A stretch of DNA of 64,000 bases, from NCBI GenBank assembly GCA_039033855.1, contig JBCCBV010000002.1:62001-126000 (forward strand). The letters run 5' to 3'. This stretch comes from JBCCBV01 sp039033855 (GTDB lineage: Bacteria > Planctomycetota > Phycisphaerae > Phycisphaerales > Phycisphaeraceae). The stretch's first letter is position 1. Each line of letters starts with the position of its first letter. The notes under the pieces are model-generated. The model did no database searches. It was not told the DNA's origin and worked only from the letters and a program-made list of their open reading frames with translations. The position numbers were made by a program, and so were the translations under genes. Shown here piece by piece: positions 10,001 to 19,900 of this stretch.

Positions 10001-10189
10001 CTGGTCCCCCTGGCCGTATTCGGCGGCGAGTTCTGGTACGGCCTGGCGATCGTCATCATCTGCGGGCTCGGCGTGGGGAGCGTGCTGACCCTCGGCCTGG
10101 TGCCGGTGCTCTGCCGGCTGATGCTGGGGCGCATCCCAACGCAGCCGCCAATGCGCCCGCGAGAAGCAACGCCAGTTCGACTCGCGTAA
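7088..10189 (+). CDS. RND-type proton-driven efflux pump (AcrB/HAE-like)
   Basis: The GTG at 7088 overlaps the adaptor stop and gives 1033 residues, a normal length for the family; the upstream in-frame extension lies in the adaptor gene. The usual two-fold layout is present: TM1 (TWLVIVALAVAGAALYTT), a large porter loop, TM2-6 with the GLLVDNGIVIAEE motif, a second porter loop, and TM8-12. Proton-relay residues differ from AcrB: the TM4 pair is Asp400-Asn401 instead of Asp-Asp, and TM10 has INNGIVLID (Asn927-Asn928) where AcrB has Lys940. This places it in a divergent RND subgroup. The substrate cannot be read from sequence. Confidence 0.9.
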   Translation: MRAFARFAIERLRITWLVIVALAVAGAALYTTHPRQEDPEIQLRSAQVVTEMPGLSPERIEQLITRPLEEQIKSIAEVDEIQSTSLTGRSIVVVEVDPRYDDLDPIWSTLRNKMADFAPRLPDGAGEPRVNDDYGRLAVVTLALTGDDYSMRELHEIAKDLRDELGAIELVATVDLYGVQPERVWLEFDAAFLAQFDLSPSALAEALQAQNIVLPAGVVTANDQDVVIEATGDLGSLDALRTLPIDLGEGRVAYLEDVATIRRGYVEPAQAPAYFNGKPAVVLGVSMVRSSNVVTLGTQLREALPAPRAALPAGMSLDEAIFQPDLVQASVANASSNLMQTMAVVLVVVMLFLGLRMGLIVGAMVPLTMMVTLVGMAVWGIELHRISIAAIIISLGLLVDNGIVIAEEIRRRLDAGEARLDAVLATPQGLAVPLLTSSLTTVLVFMPLMLIDGGSGEFLRSLGQVLILALLSSWFLSISVTPAFCYWFMAAKPNAPKPSQAADPKPPGRWLRAYERLLRFLLRHPFVLIGALLLLLGASFVGFGHVKQRSLGPSERNQFTVYVDLPAGSSIEATDRATQRLVSYLADETANPEVDSTLAYVGSGGPRFFLGLNPNDAQPNKAFLVVTTEQADQIAAVMQRVERYFVEAMPEADGRADVLFLGGAPLGTVELVVTGRDAQTLQRLGTEVQALFHGVPGVRSVRSDWENPTIKLAVEVDQERARRAGVTSRDIANALEAFFTGTRITDFREDESAIPVVIRANPEDRGSLDRLRTVEVTSSETGRPVPLLQVADFGGSVEPSVIRRTDQKRAMTISGKHPDMTSLELYETLLPKLDALALPAGYAVAVDGEIQQSRESNADLFAYAPHALFLIVSLLVLQFNSFRRAAVILLTLPLILIGALFGLLLFGAYFDFTAMLGLFSLAGIIINNGIVLIDRIDLERRTAPSNAEAIVRASLARVRPIVMTTVTTLVGLVPLAVFGGEFWYGLAIVIICGLGVGSVLTLGLVPVLCRLMLGRIPTQPPMRPREATPVRLA

Positions 10190-10367
10190 GGCCCAGGGCG
10201 TCGATCACCCGCCGCCTTCACGCATCCCGCTGCCGGGGTTGCTCGACAAGCACGCCGGCCACATCCGAGCGAGCAAGACGGCGAAGTCCAAAGCCCTGCC
10301 CGGACCCTCGCCCGCAGCGATCTTGCCCCACGGGCATGCCCCCACAGTCAGCCTGTACCCTGCCCGG

Positions 10368-13300
10368 ATGCCCGGACTCTTCCCGCAAGATTCGCCGCTG
10401 GCAGAACGTCAGCCAAAGACCGACACGCTGATCCTGTCTCGCCTGCTCGACAGGGCCGCCGCAAGCCATCAACTCCAAGCCGAAGCCGAAGCCGCACACC
10501 CCATTCTCATCAAGTGGGCCGACCTCGAAACGTCCGGCAAGCTCGACTCCACCCACGAAACCCAGCTCCAAGGCCCGTTCTGCGAACAGGTGTTCGGCGA
10601 TGCACTGGGCTACCCCAACCTGACCCAGGTCAACGCCGACCAACCCCACCTGCTCCGGCAAGAAGAGCACATCCCAAACGCCGGCACCGCCGACGCCGCG
10701 CTCGGCGAGTTCCTGCCCAACGCCCCCGTCACCCCCGCCATCCGCGCCGTGCTCGAACTCAAGGGCCCGGCTATCCACCTCGACCGTTCCCGCTCCAACG
10801 GCCGAACCCCCATTGCGCAGTGCTGGGACTATCTCTACGCGCTTTCCGGCGACTGCCGATGGGGCATCGTCTCCAACTTCCGGTGTTTCCGCTTGTACGA
10901 CCGCACGGCCACGCCGTCGCGATACGAACACTTCTCGCTCCAATCCCTGCGCGACCCCAAGCAGTTCCGCCGCTTCTTCGCCGTCTTCCACGTCACCGGC
11001 CTGGTCAAGAACACGCTCGGACAAAAGCCACGCGTCCTGGAACTGATCCAAAGCACCAACCACCGACAGCGCGAAGTCGGCGACCAGCTCTACGACCACT
11101 ACTCCAAGCAGCGCACACGCCTGATCGAACACCTCATCGCCGACCACAAGGCGACCATCGACAACGCCATCGACATGGCGCAACGCCTGCTCGATCGCGT
11201 CATCTTCATCGCCTTCTGCGAAGACCGAAAGCTGCTGCCCGACAAGTCCATCAAGAAGGCGTATGAGGGCGTCCAGTCCTTCGCCGCGGTCACCAACCCG
11301 CGCTGGCAGAACTTCAAAAACCTGTTCCGATTCATCGACCTGGGCTCCGACGCGGTCAACCCCAACCTGCCCGCCGACCAGCGCATCCCCCACTTCAACG
11401 GCGGCCTGTTCGCCCCGCACGCCGTCGACGACCTCGAACTGCCCGACGAACCCTGGACCACTTTTTTCAACACCATCGGCTCCTACTCCTTCGCCGACGA
11501 GGTCAACCTCGACGTGCTGGGCCACCTCTTCGAACGCTCCATCACCGAGCTCGAAAAACTCAAGAACACCGGCGTGTTCACCGGCGACCTCGAAAAGGCC
11601 CGCCAATACGCCGAGATGCCCCAGTCCGCCAAGCGCAAGCGCCTCGGCGTCTATTACACCCCCGCCGTCCTGACCGAACGCGTCGTCCGCGACACCCTCG
11701 ACGAGCTCATCGCCCAACGCTTTGCCCAGATCGCCGAACGGCACGACGACCCGCAAGGCGCCACCCCCGCCTGCTGGCAAGACTGCCTCGACTGCCTGCG
11801 CGCACTCAAGGTCATCGACCCGGCCTGCGGCTCCGGCGCATTCCTGTTCCAGGCGTACCGCACGCTCGAAACCCGCTACCACGAAGTCCTCGACCGGTTG
11901 CACACCCTTGGCGACCCAAGCGCCGAAGGGGCGCGGAACGACATCGCCCACTTCATCCTCAACGACAACCTCTACGGCGTCGATCTTTCGCCCGAGGCCG
12001 TTGAGATCACCCAACTCGCCCTGTGGATCCAGTCCGCCGACCGCACCCAGACCCTCGCCAGCCTCGGCCACAACATTGTCCACGGCAACTCGCTGGTCAG
12101 CGACCCCGAGGTCCACCCCGACGCCATCGACTTCCCCCAGAAGTTCCCGGAAGTCTTCGAGCGCGACGGCTGGCAAGCCGCGGGCGGGGGCTTCGACGTC
12201 GTCCTCGGCAACCCGCCGTGGGAACGCATCAAGCTTCAGGAGCGTGAGTTCTTCTCGATCCCGGCCCCGGAAATCGCGACCGCCAGCAACGCCGCCAAAC
12301 GCCGCAAACTCGTCGCCAGGCTCGAGTCCGACGACCCCGCCCTTTACGAACGCTACGAGCAAGCCCTCGCGTCCGCCCAGGCCCTGATGGACTTCTGCCG
12401 CAAAGCCAAGCGCGAAGGGAAGAAGATTTTCCCGTTAACCGGCAAAGGCGACATCAACACCTACGCCGTGTTCGCCGAACTCGCCTTCAACCTTGTCGCC
12501 CCGCACGGCCGCGTCGGCCTGCTCGTGCCCTCGGGCATCGCGTCGGACAAGACCACCAAAGACTTCTTCGCCGAACTCGCGGAGCACAACCGGCTGATCC
12601 GGCTCTACGACTTCGAGAACAAGAAGGTCTTCTTCCCCGAAGTCCACGCCTCGTTCAAGTTCTGTTTCCTCAACTTCGGCGGCTCGGCCGTGCAGGTCGA
12701 TGAATCCGACTTTGTGTTCTTCGCCCATTCCATCGACGAGCTCGAAGACCCCAAACGCCACGTCCGGCTCACCGGCGACGACATCGAACTCCTCAACCCC
12801 AACACCAAAACCTGCCCCATCTTCCGCAGCCGGCGGGACGCCCAGATCACCAAGGGCATCTACCGCCGCGTCCCCGTGCTGATCGACCACCGCCGCAAGA
12901 AGACCGGCAACCCGTGGGGCATTCGGTTCAAGACGATGTTCCACCAGACCAACGACGCCGAGCTGTTCCGCGAGGCGGGCACGCTCAAGGCCGAGGGATT
13001 TGAGTTAGACGGCAACCGCTGGGTAAAGGGGAACGAAACCTATTTGCCGCTTTACGAAGCGAAGATGTTTCGACCGTACGACCATCGCCATGGCACGGTG
13101 TATGAAGACACCAGCAACTGGATCAACCAAGGTCAAACGCACGAAACCAATTTGGTACAACACCAAAATCCGGAGCACTTGGTGGTACCTAGGTGGTGGG
13201 TAGACGGGAAAGAAGCCTCTGGAAGATATGATGGTAATCAGGTTCCGATCGCCGCACTCGGGTTTCGCGATGTGACACGTGCTACAGACACGCGAACATT

Positions 13301-13874
13301 TTTGGCAACCATGCTCCCTAGTTGTGCCGCAACCAACAAGGTTCCTCTTCTTAATGCGCCTTTTTCACTTCGCAAGCAGCTTTGCTTGCTTGGCTGCTTG
13401 AATAGTTTTCCATTGGACTATTGCACAAGGCAGAAGTTTGGCGGCATCTCACTCAACTTCTTCATCGTGGAGCAGATTCCCACGCTCACCCCCGACCGCT
13501 ACGACGAGCCCTGCCCGTGGGACGCGGGCAAGACGCTCGAAGACTGGATCAGCGAGCGCGTCCTCAAGCTCACCTGTACGGCCGAGGACATGCTGCCATT
13601 GGCCGAGGCCTGCGGCTTTTCGGCCGGGAGCTTCAAGGAATACGACGGCAAGCTCCACAAGTGGAACGAACGCGAGCGCGCGGAACTCATGGCCGAGCTC
13701 GACGCCGGGTACTTCCACCTCTACGGCCTCGACCGCAACGACGCCGAATACATCCTCTCGACCTTCAAGGGCGTTCACGCCTCTACGCCGTTGCTCGGCG
13801 GACGCAGCGTGGCGGAAAACATCCTCGATACCTACGACCACCTCGCCGCGCTGGCGATGGGCGGCTGCGGATAA
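10368..13874 (+). CDS. Type IIG-like restriction-modification protein (Eco57I-like N6-adenine methylase plus nuclease)
   Basis: The start at ATG 10368 gives 1168 residues (MPGLFPQDSPL). The N-terminal part carries a PD-(D/E)xK-like site: D109 (TADAALG) and E130-L-K132 (VLELKG). A helical linker follows. The gamma-class amino-methyltransferase core has GVYYTP at about 427, motif I DPACGSGAF at about 484, LYGVDLSPEAVEI, and motif IV NPPW at 615-618. The C-terminal third (about residue 780 onward) should be the target-recognition domain. Nuclease, methylase and specificity in one chain is the type IIG layout, also shared by BREX PglX-like enzymes, but no other BREX gene is nearby. The stretch 13020-13460 is visibly AT-richer than the rest (13321-13380 has 30 G/C in 60), which suggests an exchanged specificity segment. 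It appears to be a solitary defence gene. Confidence 0.88.
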   Translation: MPGLFPQDSPLAERQPKTDTLILSRLLDRAAASHQLQAEAEAAHPILIKWADLETSGKLDSTHETQLQGPFCEQVFGDALGYPNLTQVNADQPHLLRQEEHIPNAGTADAALGEFLPNAPVTPAIRAVLELKGPAIHLDRSRSNGRTPIAQCWDYLYALSGDCRWGIVSNFRCFRLYDRTATPSRYEHFSLQSLRDPKQFRRFFAVFHVTGLVKNTLGQKPRVLELIQSTNHRQREVGDQLYDHYSKQRTRLIEHLIADHKATIDNAIDMAQRLLDRVIFIAFCEDRKLLPDKSIKKAYEGVQSFAAVTNPRWQNFKNLFRFIDLGSDAVNPNLPADQRIPHFNGGLFAPHAVDDLELPDEPWTTFFNTIGSYSFADEVNLDVLGHLFERSITELEKLKNTGVFTGDLEKARQYAEMPQSAKRKRLGVYYTPAVLTERVVRDTLDELIAQRFAQIAERHDDPQGATPACWQDCLDCLRALKVIDPACGSGAFLFQAYRTLETRYHEVLDRLHTLGDPSAEGARNDIAHFILNDNLYGVDLSPEAVEITQLALWIQSADRTQTLASLGHNIVHGNSLVSDPEVHPDAIDFPQKFPEVFERDGWQAAGGGFDVVLGNPPWERIKLQEREFFSIPAPEIATASNAAKRRKLVARLESDDPALYERYEQALASAQALMDFCRKAKREGKKIFPLTGKGDINTYAVFAELAFNLVAPHGRVGLLVPSGIASDKTTKDFFAELAEHNRLIRLYDFENKKVFFPEVHASFKFCFLNFGGSAVQVDESDFVFFAHSIDELEDPKRHVRLTGDDIELLNPNTKTCPIFRSRRDAQITKGIYRRVPVLIDHRRKKTGNPWGIRFKTMFHQTNDAELFREAGTLKAEGFELDGNRWVKGNETYLPLYEAKMFRPYDHRHGTVYEDTSNWINQGQTHETNLVQHQNPEHLVVPRWWVDGKEASGRYDGNQVPIAALGFRDVTRATDTRTFLATMLPSCAATNKVPLLNAPFSLRKQLCLLGCLNSFPLDYCTRQKFGGISLNFFIVEQIPTLTPDRYDEPCPWDAGKTLEDWISERVLKLTCTAEDMLPLAEACGFSAGSFKEYDGKLHKWNERERAELMAELDAGYFHLYGLDRNDAEYILSTFKGVHASTPLLGGRSVAENILDTYDHLAALAMGGCG

Positions 13875-14013
13875 GACCCTTCTGCCCGACGCGCGGCGCC
13901 CGGGCGTGAGCGCGGGCCGGTCTGCATGGGCGCCCCGGGGTCGCGTTCAAACGTGCCGACAAGGCGTGCCGGGGTGGGTGCGGGAGACGCGCAAGCGAAC
14001 ATGCCCAAGGCGG

Positions 14014-15012
14014 TCAGTCCTCGTCCGGCGTGCCGGTGGATTGGTGGACTTCGAGCCAGTGGGGCACTTCCTGTCGGAGCGGCCCGGAGGACGGGTCGCG
14101 GATCAGCGACTGCAACATCTGGAACGCGGAGCGGCCGATCTGCACGGTGTCCTGGCAGACGGCGGTCATGGTCGGGCAGGTGAAAAAACGCAGGTCGGTG
14201 TCGTCGAAGCTGGCCATCGACATGTCGCCTGGGATGCGCACGCCGAGCTCGAACGCACGCTTGGCGGCGCCAAGGGCCGCGCCCATGTCGGTGAAGAACA
14301 CGGCCGTGGGACGGTCGCGCTCGGCCATGATGCGGTTCATCGCCGACGCGCCGCCCCGTCGGTGCGGCCAGACACGGATCATCTGGCTGCGGTCGAAGTC
14401 GTGCCCGGCGGACGCCAGCGCGTCTTGGAAACCCCGATCGCGTTCGCGGTGGTCGCGGTCATCGATCAGGCTGTTGACGAGCGTGATGCGCTCATGGCCG
14501 ATCGACACCAGGTGATCGACCGCTTCGTGCACGCCCTGCCGGGAGTTGCCGACGATGTAGCTGGCGTCGGGGTGGTCGATCCGGTCGCACACCACGACGG
14601 CGGGCACGCCCATCTCGAAGATGTCTACCGCGATGTCGCGCGTCTCGGACGTGGTTCGGATGATCAACCCGGACAGGTGTTTCGACTCGATCGCGGCCCG
14701 GATGCTTCCGCCGGCGGCCAGGAACGTCGAGGCGGAAAGCACCCGCAGGTCCAAGGCTTCGTGGCCGAGGTTGGTGGCGAAGCCGTCGATCAGCGCGCTG
14801 TCGAACGGCGAGCCGATGGACGCCCGTCCGGTGTACACCACGCCCAGCGTCTGCGACATCGCATCGACGGCCGGTGGGGTCTGTTTGGCCCGCGCGACGG
14901 CCTTGACCCGCTCACGCAGCGTGACGCTGACCCTGGGGTCGTTGTTGAGCACACGCGAAACCGTGGCGGGGGACACGCCTGCTTCGGCGGCGATGGATCG
15001 GACGGTGGCCAT
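14014..15012 (-). CDS. LacI-family transcriptional regulator
   Basis: The 332-residue protein has an N-terminal LacI helix-turn-helix (VRSIAAEAGVSPATVSRVLN) with hinge residues, then a periplasmic-binding-protein-like effector domain (TLGVVYTGR, GLIIRTTSE, HERITLVNS, ASFDDTDL). It is divergent from the sulfatase at 15420 across a 407-bp gap and points towards the restriction gene. Family members release DNA on binding a sugar or sugar derivative. The neighbourhood makes the sulfatase/GH2 genes its most likely target (inference). Confidence 0.92.
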   Translation of the reverse strand: MATVRSIAAEAGVSPATVSRVLNNDPRVSVTLRERVKAVARAKQTPPAVDAMSQTLGVVYTGRASIGSPFDSALIDGFATNLGHEALDLRVLSASTFLAAGGSIRAAIESKHLSGLIIRTTSETRDIAVDIFEMGVPAVVVCDRIDHPDASYIVGNSRQGVHEAVDHLVSIGHERITLVNSLIDDRDHRERDRGFQDALASAGHDFDRSQMIRVWPHRRGGASAMNRIMAERDRPTAVFFTDMGAALGAAKRAFELGVRIPGDMSMASFDDTDLRFFTCPTMTAVCQDTVQIGRSAFQMLQSLIRDPSSGPLRQEVPHWLEVHQSTGTPDED

Positions 15013-15419
15013 GCGTGAACCTCATCTCCAAGGGGACCGTGCGCGGGAGCGTGAGACAAAACCGCACGCGATGATACATCCGCGAAACAAATCGTTCACG
15101 CCTGGGTTGCGTACAACTTGTTCTTCTTTGCCCCGCGACACCAAGGTCGCCACAGAGATGGCCCAAGCCCTTGGGAGACGCAGCCGACCCGAAAACGCGT
15201 CCTAATTCGCCAATAGTCGGTTTTTTGCGAAATCCTGTCGAGTTGGCCGTGCGCATCAGGGGCGAGGGCACGCCGCCCCGCGCGGGTGGGTTCTCGCGAA
15301 ACCGGGCTCGACAATCGCCGACGGTTTCGGCTATAAGAAACGTTGAGATACATAATGATTCAAATCGTTTCCAAGTGATCGGAGACCGCCTCGCCGAACG
15401 GCCGGCTCCGACCCGCCTA
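15013..15419. promoter_or_regulatory. Divergent LacI-sulfatase control region with repeated CAAATCGTT motif
   Basis: This gene-free 407-bp region separates two divergent genes. The 9-mer CAAATCGTT occurs at 15088-15096 and 15361-15369. Each copy is preceded at nearly the same distance by GATACAT (15073-15079 and 15347-15353). The first copy sits in an imperfect inverted repeat (GAAAC...GTTC). The second copy lies within GATT-CA-AATC, and GAAACG at 15337-15342 pairs with CGTTTC at 15366-15371. These are plausible LacI-type operator sites, one near each divergent gene. This is inference from repetition and position only. Confidence 0.4.
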
Positions 15420-16838
15420 ATGCCCGCGAATCGCTCCAACATTCTGCTGATCCACAGCGACCAGCACCGGTACGACTGCCTGGGCGCCAACGGCCACCCG
15501 CTCGTGCAGACGCCGAATCTCGATGCGCTGGCGGATGCCGGCACGCGGTTCACGCAGGCGTACACGCCGAGCCCGATCTGCTCGCCCGCACGGGCGTCGC
15601 TCGTGACGGGCACGTGGCCATCGACGCATGGCTGCCGGAGCATCCCCGGGACCGAGGCGTACCAGCCGGCCCAGGCCGAGTTGCCCACCGTCTGCGGCCT
15701 GCTGCATGACGCCGGCTACCGGCAAACCTGGATCGGCAAGTTTCACGGCGAAATCTCGGGTGACCCGACCGACCACGGCGTCGATCACTTTGCGATGCGG
15801 GGCGATCTTTACAACCAATGGCGGGCCGAACAGGGGATCGAACCCAAGCCCTGGACCCGTGGGCCCTGGGGCTACTTCGGCAACCCGGACCCGCACATCC
15901 GTGCCGATCAGTCTGCGGTCGCGTGGGAGGCCGATCAGGTGATCCAACAGATCACCGAGAGCCGTCGCGACGGCCGGCCTTTCATGATCCGGTGGGACCC
16001 GCAAGAGCCGCACCTGCCCTGCATCCCGCCCGAACCCTTTGCGTCGATGTATGCCCCCGACGATCTCGAGCCCTGGGCAGGCTTCCACGACCCGCTGCAC
16101 AACAAGCCCTGGGTGCAGGCGGAGCAGAGGCGGTCGTGGCGGGTCGAAGGCTGGCCGTGGGAACACTGGGCGCCGACCGTGGCGTATTACCTGGCGGAGA
16201 TCACGCAGGTCGACACGCAGGTCGGGCGTTTGCTGGCGGCGCTCGAAGAGCAGGGCTTGGCGGACGACACGCTGGTGATCTACACCGCCGACCACGGCGA
16301 CCTGTGCGGCGACCACGGCATGATGGACAAGCACTTCGTGATGTACGACTCGGTCACCCGGGTGCCGATGCTGATGCGCGGGCCGGGCGTCGAACCGGGC
16401 GCCGTGCGCAACGACTTCGTCACAAGCGAAATCGACCTGGCCGCCACAATTTGCGCCGCGGCCCGCGTCGAGGCGCCGGACAGCTTTGCAGGGGTCCCGT
16501 TGATCCACTCGAACGACACCGGCCGGCGTGACATCCTCTCGCAATACCACGGCAGCCAGTTTGGCCTGTACACGCAACGCTCGATCCGAGACCACGCGTG
16601 GAAGTACGTCTGGAACGCCACCGACCGGGACGAGTTGTACCACGTCGAGTCCGACGCGGGCGAGATCGATAACTTGGTCGAGGAACCGACCCATCGGTCG
16701 GAGTTGGCACGGTTGCGCCGCCGGCTGGTCGATTGGATGGACGAAATCGGCGATCCGATGCTCAACCTCTGGACCCGTCCCCGCCTGCTTTACGAACGAC
16801 CGCCCATTGGCGGACACGACCTGCACACCGATTGTTGA
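15420..16838 (+). CDS. Sulfatase (S1 family) without signal peptide
   Basis: ATG 15420 begins MPANRSNILLIHSDQH, the conserved first strand of type I sulfatases with the metal-binding Asp; the in-frame stretch upstream crosses the promoter region and is not coding-like. The protein is 472 residues. The formylglycine signature C54-S-P-A-R58 is intact, so FGE conversion of Cys54 is expected. A second metal-site motif TADHGDLCGDHGMMDKH and the C-terminal YTQRSIRD / DELYHVESD features complete the fold. There is no signal peptide, so the enzyme should act on imported sulfated sugars in the cytoplasm. It stands first in a plus-strand run with two GH2 genes and is divergent from LacI. Confidence 0.9.
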   Translation: MPANRSNILLIHSDQHRYDCLGANGHPLVQTPNLDALADAGTRFTQAYTPSPICSPARASLVTGTWPSTHGCRSIPGTEAYQPAQAELPTVCGLLHDAGYRQTWIGKFHGEISGDPTDHGVDHFAMRGDLYNQWRAEQGIEPKPWTRGPWGYFGNPDPHIRADQSAVAWEADQVIQQITESRRDGRPFMIRWDPQEPHLPCIPPEPFASMYAPDDLEPWAGFHDPLHNKPWVQAEQRRSWRVEGWPWEHWAPTVAYYLAEITQVDTQVGRLLAALEEQGLADDTLVIYTADHGDLCGDHGMMDKHFVMYDSVTRVPMLMRGPGVEPGAVRNDFVTSEIDLAATICAAARVEAPDSFAGVPLIHSNDTGRRDILSQYHGSQFGLYTQRSIRDHAWKYVWNATDRDELYHVESDAGEIDNLVEEPTHRSELARLRRRLVDWMDEIGDPMLNLWTRPRLLYERPPIGGHDLHTDC

Positions 16839-16928
16839 TGCAGGCCGTGCTCTTGTTTGTCTTGGTGCTTTCGGCGCTCGCGCTTTCACGATTCGCCCGC
16901 TTCGGCGTGGCCCTTTCGGAGTCTTGCC

Positions 16929-19900
16929 ATGCCCGTTGTTTCTGCGTTGCTCGGCCGTATCGACGCTACACCCTTGGTTTGGTTTGTCTTGTTGCTTCTG
17001 GCGATGTTCGCGTTCGGTTCGACCGCGGTAGCGCAAAACCAAGGCGCCCCGGCGGTTGAAGGCGATCCCGCCGGCGCCGCGACGCTCGACCTCGACACGG
17101 TGCGCGTCGATACGGCCGCCCAAGCCGACGCGCCGAGCTTCGGCGCGGTGCTGCCCGACATCCGTCTCACGCCGAGGCGGGTCGACGTGCCGGGGCTGGA
17201 CACCCCGCGGGTCAGCCTCGACGGCGTGTGGGCCTTCCGCCACGACCTGCCCGAAACGTTCGACGGCACCGCCGACAGCGTCGATCAGTGGGACTCGGTC
17301 CAGGCGCCGGGACACTTCGCGCTGCAGGGCTTCGACCGCATGCACAAAGATATGGGCTTGCCCGTGGGGTACCACCGCTCGTTCGAGGTTCCCGAGGACT
17401 GGCGGGGTCGCCGGGTGGTGCTGCGATTCGAAGGCGTTGACGGCCTGACCCGCGTCTGGATCAACGGCCAGGCTGTCGGCCAGAACGACATCGCCACGCT
17501 GCCCAGCGAGTTTGACATCACCCACGCCGTCCACTTCGACAAAGCCAACGAGCTGGCGCTGAGCGTCGAACGCTCGCTGGTGACCCACTGGTCCAGGCGA
17601 GAGCTTGGCGGGATCACCCGCACGGCCTACGTGATGGCCTTGCCCAGCGTCAACCTGGCGCGGCTGCACGTCGACACCCGGGTCACCGGTCTCAACGGCC
17701 ACGCCGAGTTGTCGGCCCACGTGCGCGTCGCCAACCAGTCGGATTCTGTGGCCGCGGGTTACACGCTGTCGTTCGAGCTGGACGACCAACAGGGGAACGC
17801 CGTACGGCTGGCGCCGGAGTACCAGCGGGTGGCGTTGCCGCCGATCGCGCCGGGCCAGACGCTGTCACTCACCGTGCCCATGCGCGTGTCTGGCGTCCAG
17901 AACTGGACGGCCGAAAGCCCGCACCTGTACGACTTGCGGGGCACGCTCAAGGCAAGCGCCTCGGCGGACGCGTCGGACCCCACGGCCGAAGATACGGCGC
18001 CCGAAACGGTCATGAGCGCCGCGCAGCGCTTCGGCTTCCGCGATGTCCGCGTGGTCGGTCACGAACTCCGGGTCAACGGCCAGCCCATCACGATGCGCGG
18101 GACCAACTACCACATCACGTACCCGGGCCTGGGCGAAACCGTGCCGCGCGACCTGATCCGCCGCGACCTGGAGCTGTTTCTCGACGCCAACTTCAACGCG
18201 ATGCGTTCGCGCCCGACGCCGGACATCGCATACGTCGAGCTTTGCGACGAGATGGGCCTGTACACCACGATCGAGGCGATGCTGAGCATCATGATCTACG
18301 ACAAGGGCCCGCTGGGCGACCACGGCGCCGACCCGGCCATCGCCCCGGGCGTGCGCAACCACGTCGCGACGATGATCGAGAGCTACTACTCCAACCCGTC
18401 GGTCCTCACCTGGGGGTTGGGCAACGAGTGCCCGTACTACGACTACTTCCAAGTGGCGGCGCTCGGGGCCAAAGCCGCCGACCCCAGCCGGCCGTTGTTC
18501 TTCGCGTCCGATGGCCGCCAGGGCGTGGGCATCCCGTTCATCGACATCAACGACGACCACTACCCGCGCCAGCCGGTCTCCCGTGGCCGGCACTACGCCG
18601 TGGGCGACATCGAAGACGCCCATGCACTCGACGGCACCGCGTGGGACTACCCCACCGACCGGCCGATCATCTTCACCGAGTGGCTGCACGTACACACCAA
18701 CAATGTCAAGGAGATCGACTACGACCCCGGCGTCGACGAGTTCTGGGGCTTCGCCGCCAACACGCACATGGAACAGCTCTACGCACGCCCGTCGTACGCA
18801 GGCGGGTTCCACTTCAAGGGCGCGCCGTATCGCGGCGTGGGCGTGGACTTCCCGTGGCGCGGCGTGTTCGACGAAGAACGCCGGCCGCTCGACTTGGTCT
18901 GGCACGTGAAAAAGACCCATTCGCCGGTGCGGATCGACCCCCTGCCGATGCTGGCCTGGCCCAGAGCCGACGACCTGCAGTACCGCGTGCAGAACCGCCA
19001 CGACTTCCGCAACCTCAGCGCATTGACCTTTGCCTGGCGCTCTGGGGATCAACAAGGCACGGCCGTGGTCCAAGCCGCCCCGGGTGAGCAAGGCGTATTG
19101 GCCATCCCGCGTGATGGGCTCGACCCGGCAGGCGTCGACCTCGACGTGATCGACCCCGATGGCCGGAAGATCGACGTCTATCGGCTTCAGACCACGCACA
19201 CGACCCGACCAGCACCCTCAAACACGCAAGCAGAGCCCGCTTCTGACGCATGGACGGTCGCCGAGTCGGAACAAGCGTTCGCCGTTGAAGTCGAGGGCGC
19301 CCGCTACGAACTCGACCGCGCCACCGGCCTGCTAACCGCGGCGACGGCGGACGGCCAACCCGTGCTCGCCGGGCCGCCCAAACTGCTGGTGCTTCCCGCT
19401 CAGTTCAGCAGTTTTCGCAGGCAACAAGATCGCACGCTGGTGAATCAGGCCGGCGCATGGCGCCCGCGCAGCGTGGAGGTCGTCGCAGACGAAGACGCGG
19501 TGCGTTCGACGGCGCACGGTGCTTACGACCACGCCGAGGGGGTGTTCCAAACCACCGTCTTCGCCGACGGCTGGGTCGAGGTCGCCTGGGCGTTCACCTG
19601 GACCGGGGCCCAGACGTTCAACGTCTTCAGTTCCGGGCTGACCCTGCCGGTGCACGAAGGCTTCGACACGCTGACGTGGGACCGCCGAGCGCTGTGGTCG
19701 ACTTACCCGCCGTTGCACATCGGCCGTGCCCAAGGGCGTGCGCCCGCGCAGGGCGTCGACTTGCCGGAGGGCGAACCCCTGCCTTGGTCGCAGAAGCTCA
19801 TCTCTGGGGTCACGCGCGACTTCCGCAGCACCAAGTTCAACGTCTACGAAGCGGGGCTTCGCCATGCGCAAGGCCCGACGATCCGGGTCGACGGCGGCGG

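Noticed and set aside
10218..12362. 714-codon open frame on the minus strand opposite the restriction-modification gene
   Set aside because: It mirrors a gene with GC-rich third positions; its translation is low-complexity Val/Gly/Glu with no domain, while the plus strand has clear methylase motifs.
15417..17789. 790-codon minus-strand frame across the sulfatase and GH2 start
   Set aside because: Antisense shadow rich in Arg/His/Val; the plus strand carries CSPAR and GH2 motifs.
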